From assembly GCA_023511565.1 (NCBI GenBank), contig JAIMBE010000003.1, positions 1 to 44,303 of the forward strand: 44,303 nt of DNA. The letters run 5' to 3'. The notes under the pieces are model-generated. The model worked only from the letters and a program-made list of their open reading frames with translations, did no database searches and had not been told where the DNA came from. A program made the position numbers and the translations under genes. This document shows, piece after piece, positions 9,000 through 17,088 of this stretch; the stretch's first letter is position 1, and every line of letters starts with the position of its first letter. This stretch comes from Bacillota bacterium (GTDB taxonomy: Bacteria > Acidobacteriota > Terriglobia > Acidiferrales > UBA7541).

Positions 9000-9118
9000 A
9001 ACGCACTTCCGCCGGATGAAGTCGGGTGCGTTGGGGAGAAGTGGCGGCGGAAGTGGTCGGAAGGGCAAGCCGGCCCAGCCCTGCAATCCCCCGAAGGGAT
9101 TCCACGACTTGCCCTTCC
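9000..9118. repeat. Cluster of nested and alternative inverted repeats after the zinc-ribbon gene
   Basis: Three sets of perfect arms lie within 120 bases. GGAAGGGCAAG (9059-9069) pairs with CTTGCCCTTCC (9108-9118). Inside that loop AATCCC (9085-9090) pairs with GGGATT (9096-9101). Upstream, CACTTCCGCC (9004-9013) pairs with GGCGGAAGTG (9046-9055), while the overlapping AACGCAC (9000-9006) can instead pair with GTGCGTT (9026-9032). The first two upstream pairings share bases and compete. This may be a terminator for the gene ending at 8995, or part of a structured RNA. Confidence 0.55.
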
Positions 9119-9156
9119 TCTCGCTCAGGTAAGGGCACGGCAGATACCACAATTAA

Positions 9157-9441
9157 ATCTTTGAAAATGCACAGTTTAAATTTTCTGCGGCAAGCAAAAA
9201 AGTCACGCCTAGGGAAAAATTTTCCAGCCCCGCCTACAGCAGCACGTCCTGGTTTGCCGCGGGCGCCGACGACGCTGTGCGGTCGGCATCGGCGAATTCT
9301 ATTGAGAGGAAAGACTGGGATGCTTCGCTGGTTGAATTTGGCGCTGCGCCAACATACCAGAGCCGCGCCAAGAAATTCGAAGTGGTGCGGTGGCCGCCGC
9401 GTTCTGCTAAAACTGGGGCAGGCTCGGGGAAAACAGCCTGA
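9157..9441 (+). pseudogene. Possible gene remnant: startless 94-codon open frame
   Basis: This frame is open from just after a TAA at 9154 to a TGA at 9439-9441. It has no ATG, GTG or TTG near its beginning. The translation from about 9220 has a balanced, protein-like composition (SSPAYSSTSWFAAGADDAVR, then ERKDWDASLVEFGAAPTYQ, then KKFEVVRWPPR), and third positions are mostly G or C in the first half. I do not recognise the family. It may be a 3' fragment of a decayed gene or chance. Confidence 0.2.
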
Positions 9442-9468
9442 TATGGTAACTTCGACAAGAGAAATGAA

Positions 9469-9498
9469 TTGACGGTTGAGCCATTGGCTGTGTATTCT
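9469..9498 (+). promoter_or_regulatory. Candidate sigma-70 promoter for rpoD
   Basis: TTGACG at 9469-9474 and TATTCT at 9493-9498 are separated by 18 bp. Both are close to the TTGACA/TATAAT consensus and lie in the only AT-rich part of the leader. They would give an untranslated region of about 260 bases before the rpoD start. Confidence 0.5.
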
Positions 9499-9754
9499 GT
9501 ATCATTTGGAAGGAAACGAGCGCGGGGGCTCGTGCATCCAAATAGAGTTGAGGGGTTGGCGGACGCAGGTCTGGTTTGAATAATTAAGCCCTGTGGAATG
9601 TGTCTGTTAGCGGACGAAGTGGTCTGCAGGGCGAGGATGACCCCACTGACAGAGTCCCATACGCCTTCTTCAACGCAAGACTGCGCCGGCAACGAATCTG
9701 CACCTGCGCAGCCCGCGGTTGTGGTGTTTTTCGCGTCCGCTTCTCCCGGTTGGT

Positions 9755-9760
9755 GGAGGA
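9755..9760 (+). promoter_or_regulatory. Ribosome-binding site that sets the rpoD start
   Basis: GGAGGA lies six bases before the TTG at 9767. This favours that TTG over an upstream in-frame GTG at 9719, whose extra residues ([12 protein letters not shown]) do not look like region 1.1 of sigma factors. Confidence 0.7.
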
Positions 9761-9766
9761 CAGGCC

Positions 9767-11479
9767 TTGTCGCTTGAACAAAAATACGACCAGGTTCGAC
9801 AGCTCGTCGATATGGGCAAAGAGCGGGGCTACCTGCTCTATGACGAAGTGAACGACCTGCTGCCGGCCGAAGTGCACTCCTCGGAAGAGATTGACGACCT
9901 GCTCTCCACGTTTGAGCGGCACGGAATTGACGTCTACGAAGACATCGAAGCCGCCAAGGCCGCCCGGGCCGCCCAGGCGGCCGACGCGGAGGTCAAAGAA
10001 GACCTCGAAGCAGAGGAAGAAGTTCCGCTCGAGTTTGCCCCCGGACAACTGGAAAAAACCAACGATCCGGTGCGCATGTATTTGCGCGAGATGGGCACTG
10101 TGCCCCTGCTGACCCGCGAAGGGGAAGTGGCCATTGCCAAGCGGATCGAGCGGGGCGAGATGCTGGTGCTCAAGACGATCTCGCGCTCGCCCATCGTCAT
10201 CAAGGAACTGCTGGCCATCGCCGAGGAGCTGCGCAACGGCACCCGATCGATCAAAGAAATTGTCCAGTTCGACGATGAAGAACTGACCGACGAGAAGATC
10301 GAGGCCAAAACGCGGCAGACTCTGAAGATCCTCGACAAGATCAAAAAACTCTACGAGCAGGCGCTCAAACAGGCCGCCGCGCTGCAGCGCACGCCCAAAT
10401 CGAAGAAGAAGGCGTGGTTGCGGGCCAAGTACCGTCTGGCGCGGACCCGGGTGGAACTTTCCCGCGTGGTCCGTTCGATCGACTTCAACCCGATCGAAAA
10501 GAAGCGGATGATTGACAAGATCCGGCAAGCGGCCGAGCGCCTGCAGGCGCTCGAACGCGAAACCGGCCGGCTGGAACGCCGGGCGGAGACTCTGCGAGGC
10601 GATGCCGCTGCCGACGCCCGTCGGGAACTGCGCGAGCGCCGGGCGGAACTCCGCGCCATCGAAACCGACGCCGAAGTCAGCCCGCTCGAGCTCCGCCGCA
10701 CCCTGCAACTGATTCAGCGTGGCGAAGCGGAATCGGAACAGGCCAAAAAGGAGTTGATCGAAGCCAACCTGCGGCTGGTCGTCTCGATCGCCAAGAAATA
10801 CACCAACCGCGGGCTGCAGTTCCTCGATCTGATTCAGGAAGGCAACATCGGGCTGATGAAGGCGGTGGACAAGTTTGAATGGCGTCGCGGCTACAAATTT
10901 TCCACCTACGCGACCTGGTGGATTCGTCAGGCCATCACCCGGGCCATTGCCGACCAGGCGCGCACGATTCGTATCCCGGTGCACATGATCGAAACCATCA
11001 ATAAGCTCATCCGCACCAGCCGCCAGCTCGTGCAGGAGCTCGGCCGCGAACCCACCTCGGAAGAGATCGCCAAGCGGATGGATATTCCGGTCTCGAAGGT
11101 GCGGAAGATTCTGAAAATCGCTCAGGAGCCCATCTCGCTGGAAACGCCGATCGGCGAGGAAGAAGATTCCCATCTGGGCGACTTCATCGAGGACAAGGCG
11201 GTGGTTTCGCCTTCGGAAGCGGTGATCAACCTCTCGCTGAAGGAACAGACCGCTGCGGTCCTGAAGACGTTGACGCCGCGCGAAGAGAAGGTCATCAAGA
11301 TGCGCTTCGGGTTGGAGGACGGCAGCGAACACACGCTCGAAGAAGTGGGCCAGTCGTTTGCGGTCACCCGCGAACGCATCCGGCAGATCGAAGCCAAGGC
11401 CCTGCGCAAGCTGCGCCACCCCTCGCGTTCGCGCAAGCTGCGCGCCTTCCTGGAAGGGCCCAGCCGGGACTACCTCTGA
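9767..11479 (+). CDS. rpoD: RNA polymerase primary sigma factor
   Basis: The 570-residue housekeeping sigma factor directs RNA polymerase to -10/-35 promoters. Region 1.1 begins [20 protein letters not shown]. Region 1.2 has [20 protein letters not shown] near residue 100. Regions 2.1-2.4 run from [18 protein letters not shown] through [20 protein letters not shown] around residues 340-410. Region 3 has [13 protein letters not shown], and region 4 has [18 protein letters not shown] and the helix-turn-helix [19 protein letters not shown] charged linker of about 120 residues lies between regions 1.2 and 2. The start is taken as TTG 9767 because of its GGAGGA site; a chance longer frame opens at 9719. 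It is a single-gene unit, convergent with the next gene. Confidence 0.96.
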   Translation: MSLEQKYDQVRQLVDMGKERGYLLYDEVNDLLPAEVHSSEEIDDLLSTFERHGIDVYEDIEAAKAARAAQAADAEVKEDLEAEEEVPLEFAPGQLEKTNDPVRMYLREMGTVPLLTREGEVAIAKRIERGEMLVLKTISRSPIVIKELLAIAEELRNGTRSIKEIVQFDDEELTDEKIEAKTRQTLKILDKIKKLYEQALKQAAALQRTPKSKKKAWLRAKYRLARTRVELSRVVRSIDFNPIEKKRMIDKIRQAAERLQALERETGRLERRAETLRGDAAADARRELRERRAELRAIETDAEVSPLELRRTLQLIQRGEAESEQAKKELIEANLRLVVSIAKKYTNRGLQFLDLIQEGNIGLMKAVDKFEWRRGYKFSTYATWWIRQAITRAIADQARTIRIPVHMIETINKLIRTSRQLVQELGREPTSEEIAKRMDIPVSKVRKILKIAQEPISLETPIGEEEDSHLGDFIEDKAVVSPSEAVINLSLKEQTAAVLKTLTPREEKVIKMRFGLEDGSEHTLEEVGQSFAVTRERIRQIEAKALRKLRHPSRSRKLRAFLEGPSRDYL

Positions 11480-11821
11480 TGGACTCCCTGCCCCTCTCCG
11501 GTCTGCCCATGCAGGCCGGAAAACACCGGAAGACCCGTGTCGCCTCGCGTCGGCACTTTGCGTGTGGCCCGGCCGCGGCTGGCGGCGCTGTGTGTTGCTC
11601 AAGGTCGCTGCGGCCGTCCGTCGGCTAGGGCCTCGCCGAGCCCCGGTCGTCGAGTGCGGGCCTGTCCGATCTGCCCATGCCGATCAGATCCACTGCGAGG
11701 GCGCGAGCCGTGCGCGTCGCATACGGGACAAAGGTTGCGCTACAGGTAGGACCAGGTCAGATTGCCGTGCAGACACGGAACAGGGTCGCCTGCGACGAGC
11801 GCGACGGAGTGCATCCGCGCA
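11480..11821. other. 342-bp convergent intergenic stretch after rpoD
   Basis: It lies between the rpoD stop and the end of the minus-strand DUF2231 gene. It holds a hairpin at 11497-11520. The 11-base word TCTGCCCATGC from that hairpin loop is repeated at 11670-11680, there flanked by GATCTG and CAGATC arms. No coding frame with family-like features was seen on either strand. Confidence 0.5.
11497..11520. terminator. Hairpin after rpoD
   Basis: TCCGGTCTGC and GCAGGCCGGA pair over ten positions (one G-U) with the loop CCAT, 18 bases after the rpoD stop. No U-run follows, so any termination would be of the tailless kind. It could serve both convergent genes. Confidence 0.4.
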
Positions 11822-12292
11822 CTATTTCTGCGGCTGTGCCTCGGCCCAGTTGACTCCGGTGCCGTAGCGATAGACGAGCAGCGCCCCGCGATCGGCGCCG
11901 AGCCCCACCAGCACCGCAAGGACGAGCAGGCCCGCGAGAAACAGGCGGCGCCGGTTCGTGCTCAGCTCTCCGCGTCGCAGTCCCACCAGCATCGAAAGCG
12001 CCACCGCAATGCCCGTGGCCAGCAGCATCACCAGACGATGGAACTGCAGCGCCTGCCCGGCCGGACCGGGCGGCACTGCAGCCTCGGCGAGCAAACCGGT
12101 CAACAGCGCGGGCAGCGCAGCGAACGTGCCCAGGTAGAGCAGCCGCTCAGCGGTGGCGCGCCAGGGTTCGCAGTTGCGCCACTGGCCAAGCAGTTCAAAC
12201 AGCAGCGCACCCAGCCAGAACGCAATCGGAAAGTGCACAAACAGTGGATGGTAGTTCAGCAGGCCCTGCAGGCCGGGAAACAACGTCTCCAT
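11822..12292 (-). CDS. DUF2231 family membrane protein
   Basis: The 156-residue protein starts METLFPGLQGLLNYHPLFVH and has the DUF2231 signature NYHPLFVHFPIAFWLGALLFE, where the conserved histidines lie at the start of the first membrane helix. Three further hydrophobic stretches follow (LLYLGTFAALPALLTGLLA, FHRLVMLLATGIAVALSMLV and a LAGLLVLAVLVGLG segment), giving four predicted helices. DUF2231 proteins are often heme- or electron-transfer-associated membrane proteins, but the role here is unknown. The ATG at 12292 has GGAGGA four to five bases upstream. It follows the symporter gene by 41 bp on the same strand and is probably co-transcribed with it. Confidence 0.75.
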   Translation of the reverse strand: METLFPGLQGLLNYHPLFVHFPIAFWLGALLFELLGQWRNCEPWRATAERLLYLGTFAALPALLTGLLAEAAVPPGPAGQALQFHRLVMLLATGIAVALSMLVGLRRGELSTNRRRLFLAGLLVLAVLVGLGADRGALLVYRYGTGVNWAEAQPQK

Positions 12293-12333
12293 GTTTTCCT
12301 CCGGGCCGGCCGGGTGTGCTTCGAACGCTGCAC

Positions 12334-13641
12334 CTACTTGGGGTCTTCCGCAGCGGCCGGCGCAAATGAAAAACCTTCTGAACGGGTGATGAAGGCAGCC
12401 GCGGTGATATCGCCAACCACATTCACCGTGGTGCGGCACATATCCAGCAGGCGGTCCACGCCGAGAACGATGGCGATGCCCTCGCCGGGCACCCCCACCG
12501 CCTGGAGAACCAGGATGAGCAGCGGAATGGCTCCGCTCGGAACCCCGGCGGCGCCGATGGCGGTCAGTACGCTCATCAGCACAACGATGACCTGGGCCCC
12601 CAAGCCGAGTTCGATGCCAAAGACCTGAGCGATGAACAGCACGGTCACCCCTTCGAAAAGCGCGGTGCCATTCATGTTCATCGTGGCGCCCAGCGGAAGC
12701 ACAAACCCGCACACCTGCTTCGGGCAGCCCAGCTCGGTTTCGGTGACGCGGAGCGTGGTGGGCAGGGTTGCATTCGAAGAGGAAGTGGAAAACGCGGTGA
12801 GGATCACGGTGCGGATGCGGCGGAAGAAATCGAGCGGATTCAGCCGGGCCAGCCCCCGCACCAGCAACGCATAGACGCCGAAGAAGTGCAACGCCAGCCC
12901 CAGCAGGACCGTCATCACATACAGCCCCAGTTTCAACAGCAGGTCGTACCCAAAGCGCGCCGTGACACTGAAGATGAGTGCGAAAACACCGTACGGCGCG
13001 AGCTTCATCACCAGGTCAATGATGGCCGTCACGACGTCCGCCAGCGCTTCGAGAAACCGGATCATCGGCTCGGCGCGGTGCGGCGGGGTCAGGGCCAGAC
13101 CGACGCCGAAGGCCAGGGAGAAAAAAATCACCGCGAGCATCTCGAAATCCACCATGGCCTTCAGCGGATTTCGCGGCACGATGTTCACGAGCAGGGAAAT
13201 ATCGAGCTGGAGCCCCCGGGCCATTGTTTGGCCGGCGGCCGCCTGCGCACCATACGTTTCCAGCATGCGCTCACGCGTTTCTTGCGGCAGGCCCTTGCCC
13301 GGCTCGATCAGGTTGACCAGGGTCAGCCCGATGATGACGGAAATGACGGTGACGGCGAAAAAGTACAGCAGGGTCTTCAGCCCGATCCGCCCCAACCGCT
13401 TCACATCCCCCAGCCCGGCCACCCCGAGCACCAGCGAGGCAAACACCAGCGGCAATACGATCATGATCAGTGCGCGTAACCACATCTGCCCGGCCGGATC
13501 GGTGACGCGGCTGACCACCCACTCCAACCAGGGTGCACCGCCCCAGAACAGATTCGCCAAAACGCCTGCGGCCGCCCCGACGATCAGCCCCACGAAAATC
13601 TGGGTGGCCCGCACCCCACGATGTTTCGACGCGTCGCTCAC
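12334..13641 (-). CDS. Dicarboxylate/amino acid:cation symporter (DAACS family)
   Basis: This integral membrane carrier imports glutamate, aspartate or C4-dicarboxylates with sodium or protons. The 435-residue protein carries the family marks: the serine-rich re-entrant loop FSTSSSNATLPTTL near residue 290, the cation-site NMNGTALFEG near residue 325, and the second hairpin AIGAAGVPSGAIPLL near residue 360. The GTG at 13639-13641 is the start, with GGAGGA seven bases upstream. GltP, GltT and DctA share these motifs, so the substrate cannot be fixed from sequence alone. A glutamate dehydrogenase about 4 kb away makes glutamate a plausible substrate, but that is inference. Confidence 0.9.
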   Translation of the reverse strand: MSDASKHRGVRATQIFVGLIVGAAAGVLANLFWGGAPWLEWVVSRVTDPAGQMWLRALIMIVLPLVFASLVLGVAGLGDVKRLGRIGLKTLLYFFAVTVISVIIGLTLVNLIEPGKGLPQETRERMLETYGAQAAAGQTMARGLQLDISLLVNIVPRNPLKAMVDFEMLAVIFFSLAFGVGLALTPPHRAEPMIRFLEALADVVTAIIDLVMKLAPYGVFALIFSVTARFGYDLLLKLGLYVMTVLLGLALHFFGVYALLVRGLARLNPLDFFRRIRTVILTAFSTSSSNATLPTTLRVTETELGCPKQVCGFVLPLGATMNMNGTALFEGVTVLFIAQVFGIELGLGAQVIVVLMSVLTAIGAAGVPSGAIPLLILVLQAVGVPGEGIAIVLGVDRLLDMCRTTVNVVGDITAAAFITRSEGFSFAPAAAEDPK

Positions 13642-13737
13642 GAAGATTCCTCCTTGGTCTGGTGGCTCGCGCGCAGCCGCGCATTATCGCGGATTGCGGC
13701 TGCGGCGTAAATGGCGGCGACCGGTGGGTCCCCGCCC

Positions 13738-15072
13738 TCAGCCAAGTCGCAGACCGGACACCTGCGCCCGCAGCAGCGCGCGTGCTCGCAGCGACGCCAG
13801 AAATGCCACGCCGTAGAGCGTTCCCAACGCGCCAAAGGCGATCGGCAAGCCAACGGATTTGGCCAGCCAGCCGAGGGAAAAGCTCATTGCCATCTGCAGC
13901 AGCGTGGAGATCACGCTGAAGGCTGACTGCGTCCGTCCCATCAGCCGGCGCGGCACAAGGGCCATAATCGAGGACTGAGTGAGCACACCGCCCAGCGCGC
14001 GGCAGCCACCGAACACCGCATTCAGCATCACCGCCACCTCCAACAGCGACACATACGGGAACAGCGCGTGGCCGATCGCCAGCGTGGCCAGTGCGGTCGA
14101 AAGCACCGCAAGGGGCGAAAATCTGCGCACCAGCACACCGCTCAACAGGCCTCCGCTGATGGCCCCGAAGGCCCATCCGGCTTCCAGGTAGCCATAGCCG
14201 TGCGGGCCGGCTTGCAACAGGTCGTGCGCCAGCGCGACCAGCAGCACATTGGCACTCAACACGCCGGCCATCATGCAGGCGTAGGTCAACCCGATGGCGA
14301 ATACACGCGGCTCGTTGCGCAGATAGCGCCAGCCCTCGCGCAGGTCGGAGAGAAACCCCAAAATCAGGCCCGGCTCGACAATCGGCGGCACCACGGCTTC
14401 TTCGGTGAGCTCGGTCGGCAGCGGCGCTTCGATGGTGGGTGAAATCTCGGCTTGGCGGTGCGGCGGCGGATGGTGTCCGCGCCGCAGACCCAGCAAACAG
14501 AGCGCCGCAGCCAGATAGGTCAGCCCGTCCACGGCCAGGATGCCGCTCAGCCCCAGCCGCGCATAGACGAAGCCCACCAGCGCCCCGGCGGCCATCATCC
14601 CGCCCTGCACGGCGATCAGCACGGCGGCGTTGGCGCCCATCAACTGCTCGGGCTCGACAACTTCCTGCACCAGCGAGTTCGTTGTGCTCCAGTAGATCGC
14701 AAACCCGATGCCGAGCACGAACATCAGCGCGCGCACGTGCCACAGCTCCGCGGCACCGTACCAGGCCAGCAGGGCCACACCCAGCACCACCACCCCGCGA
14801 GTCAGATCCAGCGCGATGCCCAGATAGCGGCGGTCCACCCGGTCAATCAGTACCCCGCCGAACAGCGGCACAAACAGGCCGGGCAGGGTCACCAGGATGA
14901 CGATGAAGCTGACTTCGATGGTCGAATGTGTCTGCTCGAGCACCCACCAGGTCACGCCGGCATAATTCAGCCCCGTACCGAACAACGAAATGAACATCCC
15001 GGCAAACAGAAAACGGAAGCCGGGACGGCGAAGCAGCCGAGCCCAGTGGGTGCGTTGCTCTTGAAACGTCAT
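13738..15072 (-). CDS. MFS transporter, EntS/MFS_3-like
   Basis: This is a 12-helix major facilitator protein of 444 residues. The N-terminus MTFQEQRTHWARLLRRPGF is followed by the first helix FLFAGMFISLFGTGLNYAG. The loop 2-3 motif reads FGGVLIDRVDRRYLG, and the later part has LVPRRLMGRTQSAFSV. This pattern is that of the MFS_3 branch, which includes enterobactin exporters and drug-efflux pumps; direction and substrate are unknown. A hydrophilic loop of about 40 residues between helices 6 and 7 (rich in Pro, His and Glu) is typical. The ATG at 15072 has AAGG three bases upstream; a longer frame to 15123 lacks family residues. It is divergent from the methyltransferase at 15180. Confidence 0.8.
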   Translation of the reverse strand: MTFQEQRTHWARLLRRPGFRFLFAGMFISLFGTGLNYAGVTWWVLEQTHSTIEVSFIVILVTLPGLFVPLFGGVLIDRVDRRYLGIALDLTRGVVVLGVALLAWYGAAELWHVRALMFVLGIGFAIYWSTTNSLVQEVVEPEQLMGANAAVLIAVQGGMMAAGALVGFVYARLGLSGILAVDGLTYLAAALCLLGLRRGHHPPPHRQAEISPTIEAPLPTELTEEAVVPPIVEPGLILGFLSDLREGWRYLRNEPRVFAIGLTYACMMAGVLSANVLLVALAHDLLQAGPHGYGYLEAGWAFGAISGGLLSGVLVRRFSPLAVLSTALATLAIGHALFPYVSLLEVAVMLNAVFGGCRALGGVLTQSSIMALVPRRLMGRTQSAFSVISTLLQMAMSFSLGWLAKSVGLPIAFGALGTLYGVAFLASLRARALLRAQVSGLRLG

Positions 15073-15179
15073 GGCCTTGCCGCCACCGAATGAAACAGAG
15101 CAGGCGCCGTTTTGCAACTGCAAAGCGCAGCGCGTGCCGCCGCGGTGTCGGCCACCGATTCGGTGTATGCTGTGGAGCC

Positions 15180-15986
15180 ATGGCCCCGCGCCAGAGTCAC
15201 CAGGACCGTGTGCGCGAACGCTTCACGCGCACGGCCGAGGCCTTCGCCTCCTTCTCGCTCGGCACCCGCAGCGAAGAAGCCACTCGGCTGTTGGAGCTGG
15301 CCTGGCCCCATCTGCCGTCGCGACCGGTGGCTGCACTGGACGTGGCGTGCGGGCCGGGCACGTTCACCCGCGTGCTGGCGCAGCAAGCGGCGCGCGTCTG
15401 CGGACTGGACGTGACGCCGGCGCTGCTCGCGCACGCCCGTGCCGCGTGCCAGCAGCAGGGTCTTGGCAACGTTGCGCTGGTCTGCGGCGATGCCACAGCG
15501 CTGCCGTTTGCCGAAGCCAGCTTTCCCCTGGCCATCTGCGGCTACAGCCTGCACCACATGCCGGATCCGCGTGCGGCCCTGCAGCAGATGGCGCGAGTCG
15601 TCGGGCCGGACGGCGTGGTGGCGATAGTGGATATTGTGGTTCCCGCGGGCGCCGACCCGGAACTGAACAATCGCATCGAACGGACGCGCGACGCCTCCCA
15701 TGCGCGCACCCTGACCACCGCCGAGTTGCTGGGCCTGTTCGCCTGGGCCGACCTTGAAGTCCTGGCCACCGAACCCAGTCAGATCTCGCGCAGCTTTGAC
15801 GAGTGGATGCGCGTGGCCGGCTGGCAGCCGGACGATGCCGCCTACCGGAAAACACGCCGGCTGATGGAAGCCGACCTGGAAGAAAACTCCTCTGGATTCC
15901 GCCCGCGCCTGACGGGGGAGGTCGACGAGGAAGAGCTGGTCTTTACGCAGACTTCGCTGTTCGTTGTCTCTCGGCGCCGTCTGTGA
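15180..15986 (+). CDS. Class I SAM-dependent methyltransferase (UbiE/Methyltransf_11 type)
   Basis: The 268-residue protein has the SAM-binding motif I ALDVACGPGTFTRVLA near residue 55, the acidic motif II end in VCGLDVTP, motif III-like DATALPFAEASF, and the YSLHHMPDP segment common in the UbiE/Methyltransf_11 group. The C-terminal half contains a Trp-rich cap typical of small-molecule methyltransferases. The acceptor is unknown. The ATG at 15180 has GGAG three bases upstream; the frame extends upstream to 15090 without family-like residues. Transcribed alone, divergent from the MFS gene and convergent with the BMC operon, whose last stop is 31 bp away. Confidence 0.8.
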   Translation: MAPRQSHQDRVRERFTRTAEAFASFSLGTRSEEATRLLELAWPHLPSRPVAALDVACGPGTFTRVLAQQAARVCGLDVTPALLAHARAACQQQGLGNVALVCGDATALPFAEASFPLAICGYSLHHMPDPRAALQQMARVVGPDGVVAIVDIVVPAGADPELNNRIERTRDASHARTLTTAELLGLFAWADLEVLATEPSQISRSFDEWMRVAGWQPDDAAYRKTRRLMEADLEENSSGFRPRLTGEVDEEELVFTQTSLFVVSRRRL

Positions 15987-16017
15987 ACCGCTCCCCGCAG
16001 AGAAAACTCCGGCGAGG

Positions 16018-16293
16018 TCAGGTTCCGCTGGCCAGGTGCACCGTGTCCACGATGCCGACAATGGTGGCTTCCGTCGGCACTTCTTCAGGCAGGAAAGGAA
16101 AGCTGGCCTCACGGCCGCGGCACCAGTAGATTCGCTCGCCGGCGCCGGCGCCAACGGCGTCCACTGCCACGAGGGGGCGCCCCACGTCGCGGCCATGGCC
16201 ACCGACCGGCTGCACGAGCAGCAGCTTTTTGCCTTCGAGCGCTGGATCTTTTACGGTGGCAACTACGCTGCCCACCACGCGCCCCAATTGCAT
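16018..16293 (-). CDS. Bacterial microcompartment pentamer protein (BMC-P, EutN/CcmL family), copy 2
   Basis: BMC-P proteins cap the twelve vertices of microcompartment shells as pentamers. The 91-residue protein starts MQLGRVVGSVVATVKDPALE, then GKKLLLVQPVG, LVAVDAVGAGAGERIYW and ends with TEATIVGIVDTVHL, the normal EutN/CcmL order. It differs from copy 1 by a short extra loop (CRGREASFPFLPEEVP) where family members usually have a compact turn of the kind V-x-x-G-S-S-A-R. The ATG at 16293 fits the family start. It is the last gene of the minus-strand operon, 38 bp after copy 1. Confidence 0.9.
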   Translation of the reverse strand: MQLGRVVGSVVATVKDPALEGKKLLLVQPVGGHGRDVGRPLVAVDAVGAGAGERIYWCRGREASFPFLPEEVPTEATIVGIVDTVHLASGT

Positions 16294-16331
16294 CGACGAA
16301 CCCTCCGAACTCTGCCGGGCAGCCGCAGGCG

Positions 16332-16637
16332 CTATTTTCGTTTTGCCGCGGCCAGTTCCGCCTCGTGTGCCCCATCCAGCCGGACGCTGTCGACAACACC
16401 GACGATGGCGGCGTCGATGGGGCGGTCTTTGCACTCCGCGGCCATGCGCGCCGAACTGCCCTGCACGACAAGCACGGTTTCGCGAAAGCCAGCGTCCACG
16501 GTGTCGACGGCGACCAGATAGCCCGGCTCATCAGTGCCCTGTGGCGAGACCGGCTTGACGATCAGGAGCTTTTTTCCTTCCAGCCGCGGGTCTTTTCGCG
16601 TGGCCACCACCGTGCCGACAATGCGCGCCAGAATCAA
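16332..16637 (-). CDS. Bacterial microcompartment pentamer protein (BMC-P, EutN/CcmL family), copy 1
   Basis: The 101-residue protein reads MILARIVGTVVATRKDPRLE, GKKLLIVKPVSPQG, LVAVDTVDAGFRETVLVVQG, SSARMAAECKDRPIDAAIVG and VDSVRL. This is a textbook EutN/CcmL vertex protein with a short charged tail. The start is a TTG at 16637 with GGGGGA about six bases upstream; the open frame runs further upstream to 16778 but those residues overlap no family region. Two BMC-P paralogues side by side are usual in Planctomycete/Verrucomicrobia-type loci and suggest distinct vertex roles. Confidence 0.9.
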   Translation of the reverse strand: MILARIVGTVVATRKDPRLEGKKLLIVKPVSPQGTDEPGYLVAVDTVDAGFRETVLVVQGSSARMAAECKDRPIDAAIVGVVDSVRLDGAHEAELAAAKRK

Positions 16638-16725
16638 CTGTGTCCCCCGAAACGGAACCACAGAAACGAAGGAAGTACCGCGCCACCCGCAGGGCGGCGT
16701 TTCGAGCTGGCTCCGTGGGCGCTGC

Positions 16726-17025
16726 CTAGTGCGACGCCGCCGCCAGGGCCGACTTGCCGATTGGCAGCACGTCTTCAAGCGACGGGTGCGGACGCGGGAT
16801 CACGTGCACCGCAACCAGCTCGCCGACGCGCCGCGCTGCTGCGGCGCCGGCATCTGTGGCGGCCTTGACGGCGGCCACATCGCCGCGCACCAGAGCGGTC
16901 ACGTAGCCAGAGCCAATCTTCTCCCAGCCGACCAGCGTGACCTTGGCGGCTTTCACCATCGCGTCGGAGGCCTCAATCATGGCCACCAGTCCGCGGGTTT
17001 CAATCATGCCGAGTGCTTCACCCAT
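16726..17025 (-). CDS. Bacterial microcompartment hexamer shell protein (BMC-H, PduA/EutM/CcmK-like)
   Basis: This single-domain BMC protein of 99 residues tiles shell facets as hexamers. It starts [19 protein letters not shown], continues [20 protein letters not shown], where the IGSG loop lines the central pore in PduA-like proteins, then [20 protein letters not shown] and [19 protein letters not shown]. It is close in pattern to the canonical PduA/EutM type with no extra domain. The ATG at 17025 has GGAGGGGG six bases upstream. This is the only BMC-H in the window, and no tandem BMC-T gene is present. Confidence 0.95.
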   Translation of the reverse strand: MGEALGMIETRGLVAMIEASDAMVKAAKVTLVGWEKIGSGYVTALVRGDVAAVKAATDAGAAAARRVGELVAVHVIPRPHPSLEDVLPIGKSALAAASH

Positions 17026-17088
17026 GCCGTCCCCCTCCGAAATCCTGCTGCGCCGGGCACCGACCACCGGATGGCCGCGGCACCGGCG

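Larger units (their letters stand above)
8996..9766. other. 771-bp intergenic stretch upstream of rpoD
   Basis: Four things are visible. Long inverted repeats occupy 9000-9118. The AT-rich stretch around 9145-9225 contrasts with the GC-rich genes. A startless open frame with protein-like composition runs 9157-9441. A candidate promoter lies at 9469-9498 and an rpoD ribosome-binding site at 9755-9760. The leader between promoter and rpoD would be about 260 bases, long enough for post-transcriptional control, but no known riboswitch was recognised. Confidence 0.5.

Noticed and set aside
9234-9692. A 152-codon minus-strand frame in the rpoD leader
   Set aside because: It lies antisense to the candidate rpoD promoter and leader, and its residues show no family pattern. 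The plus-strand startless frame in the same place looks more protein-like.
9584-11602. A 672-codon minus-strand open frame across rpoD
   Set aside because: It is fully antisense to a certain rpoD, and its composition (many Arg, Gly, Phe, Gln, His) is what the reverse of a GC-rich gene gives. No family features.
11670-11690. GATCTG/CAGATC arms with the repeated word TCTGCCCATGC as a second terminator
   Set aside because: The stem is only six base pairs with an 11-base loop and lies mid-gap; recorded only as a short direct repeat.
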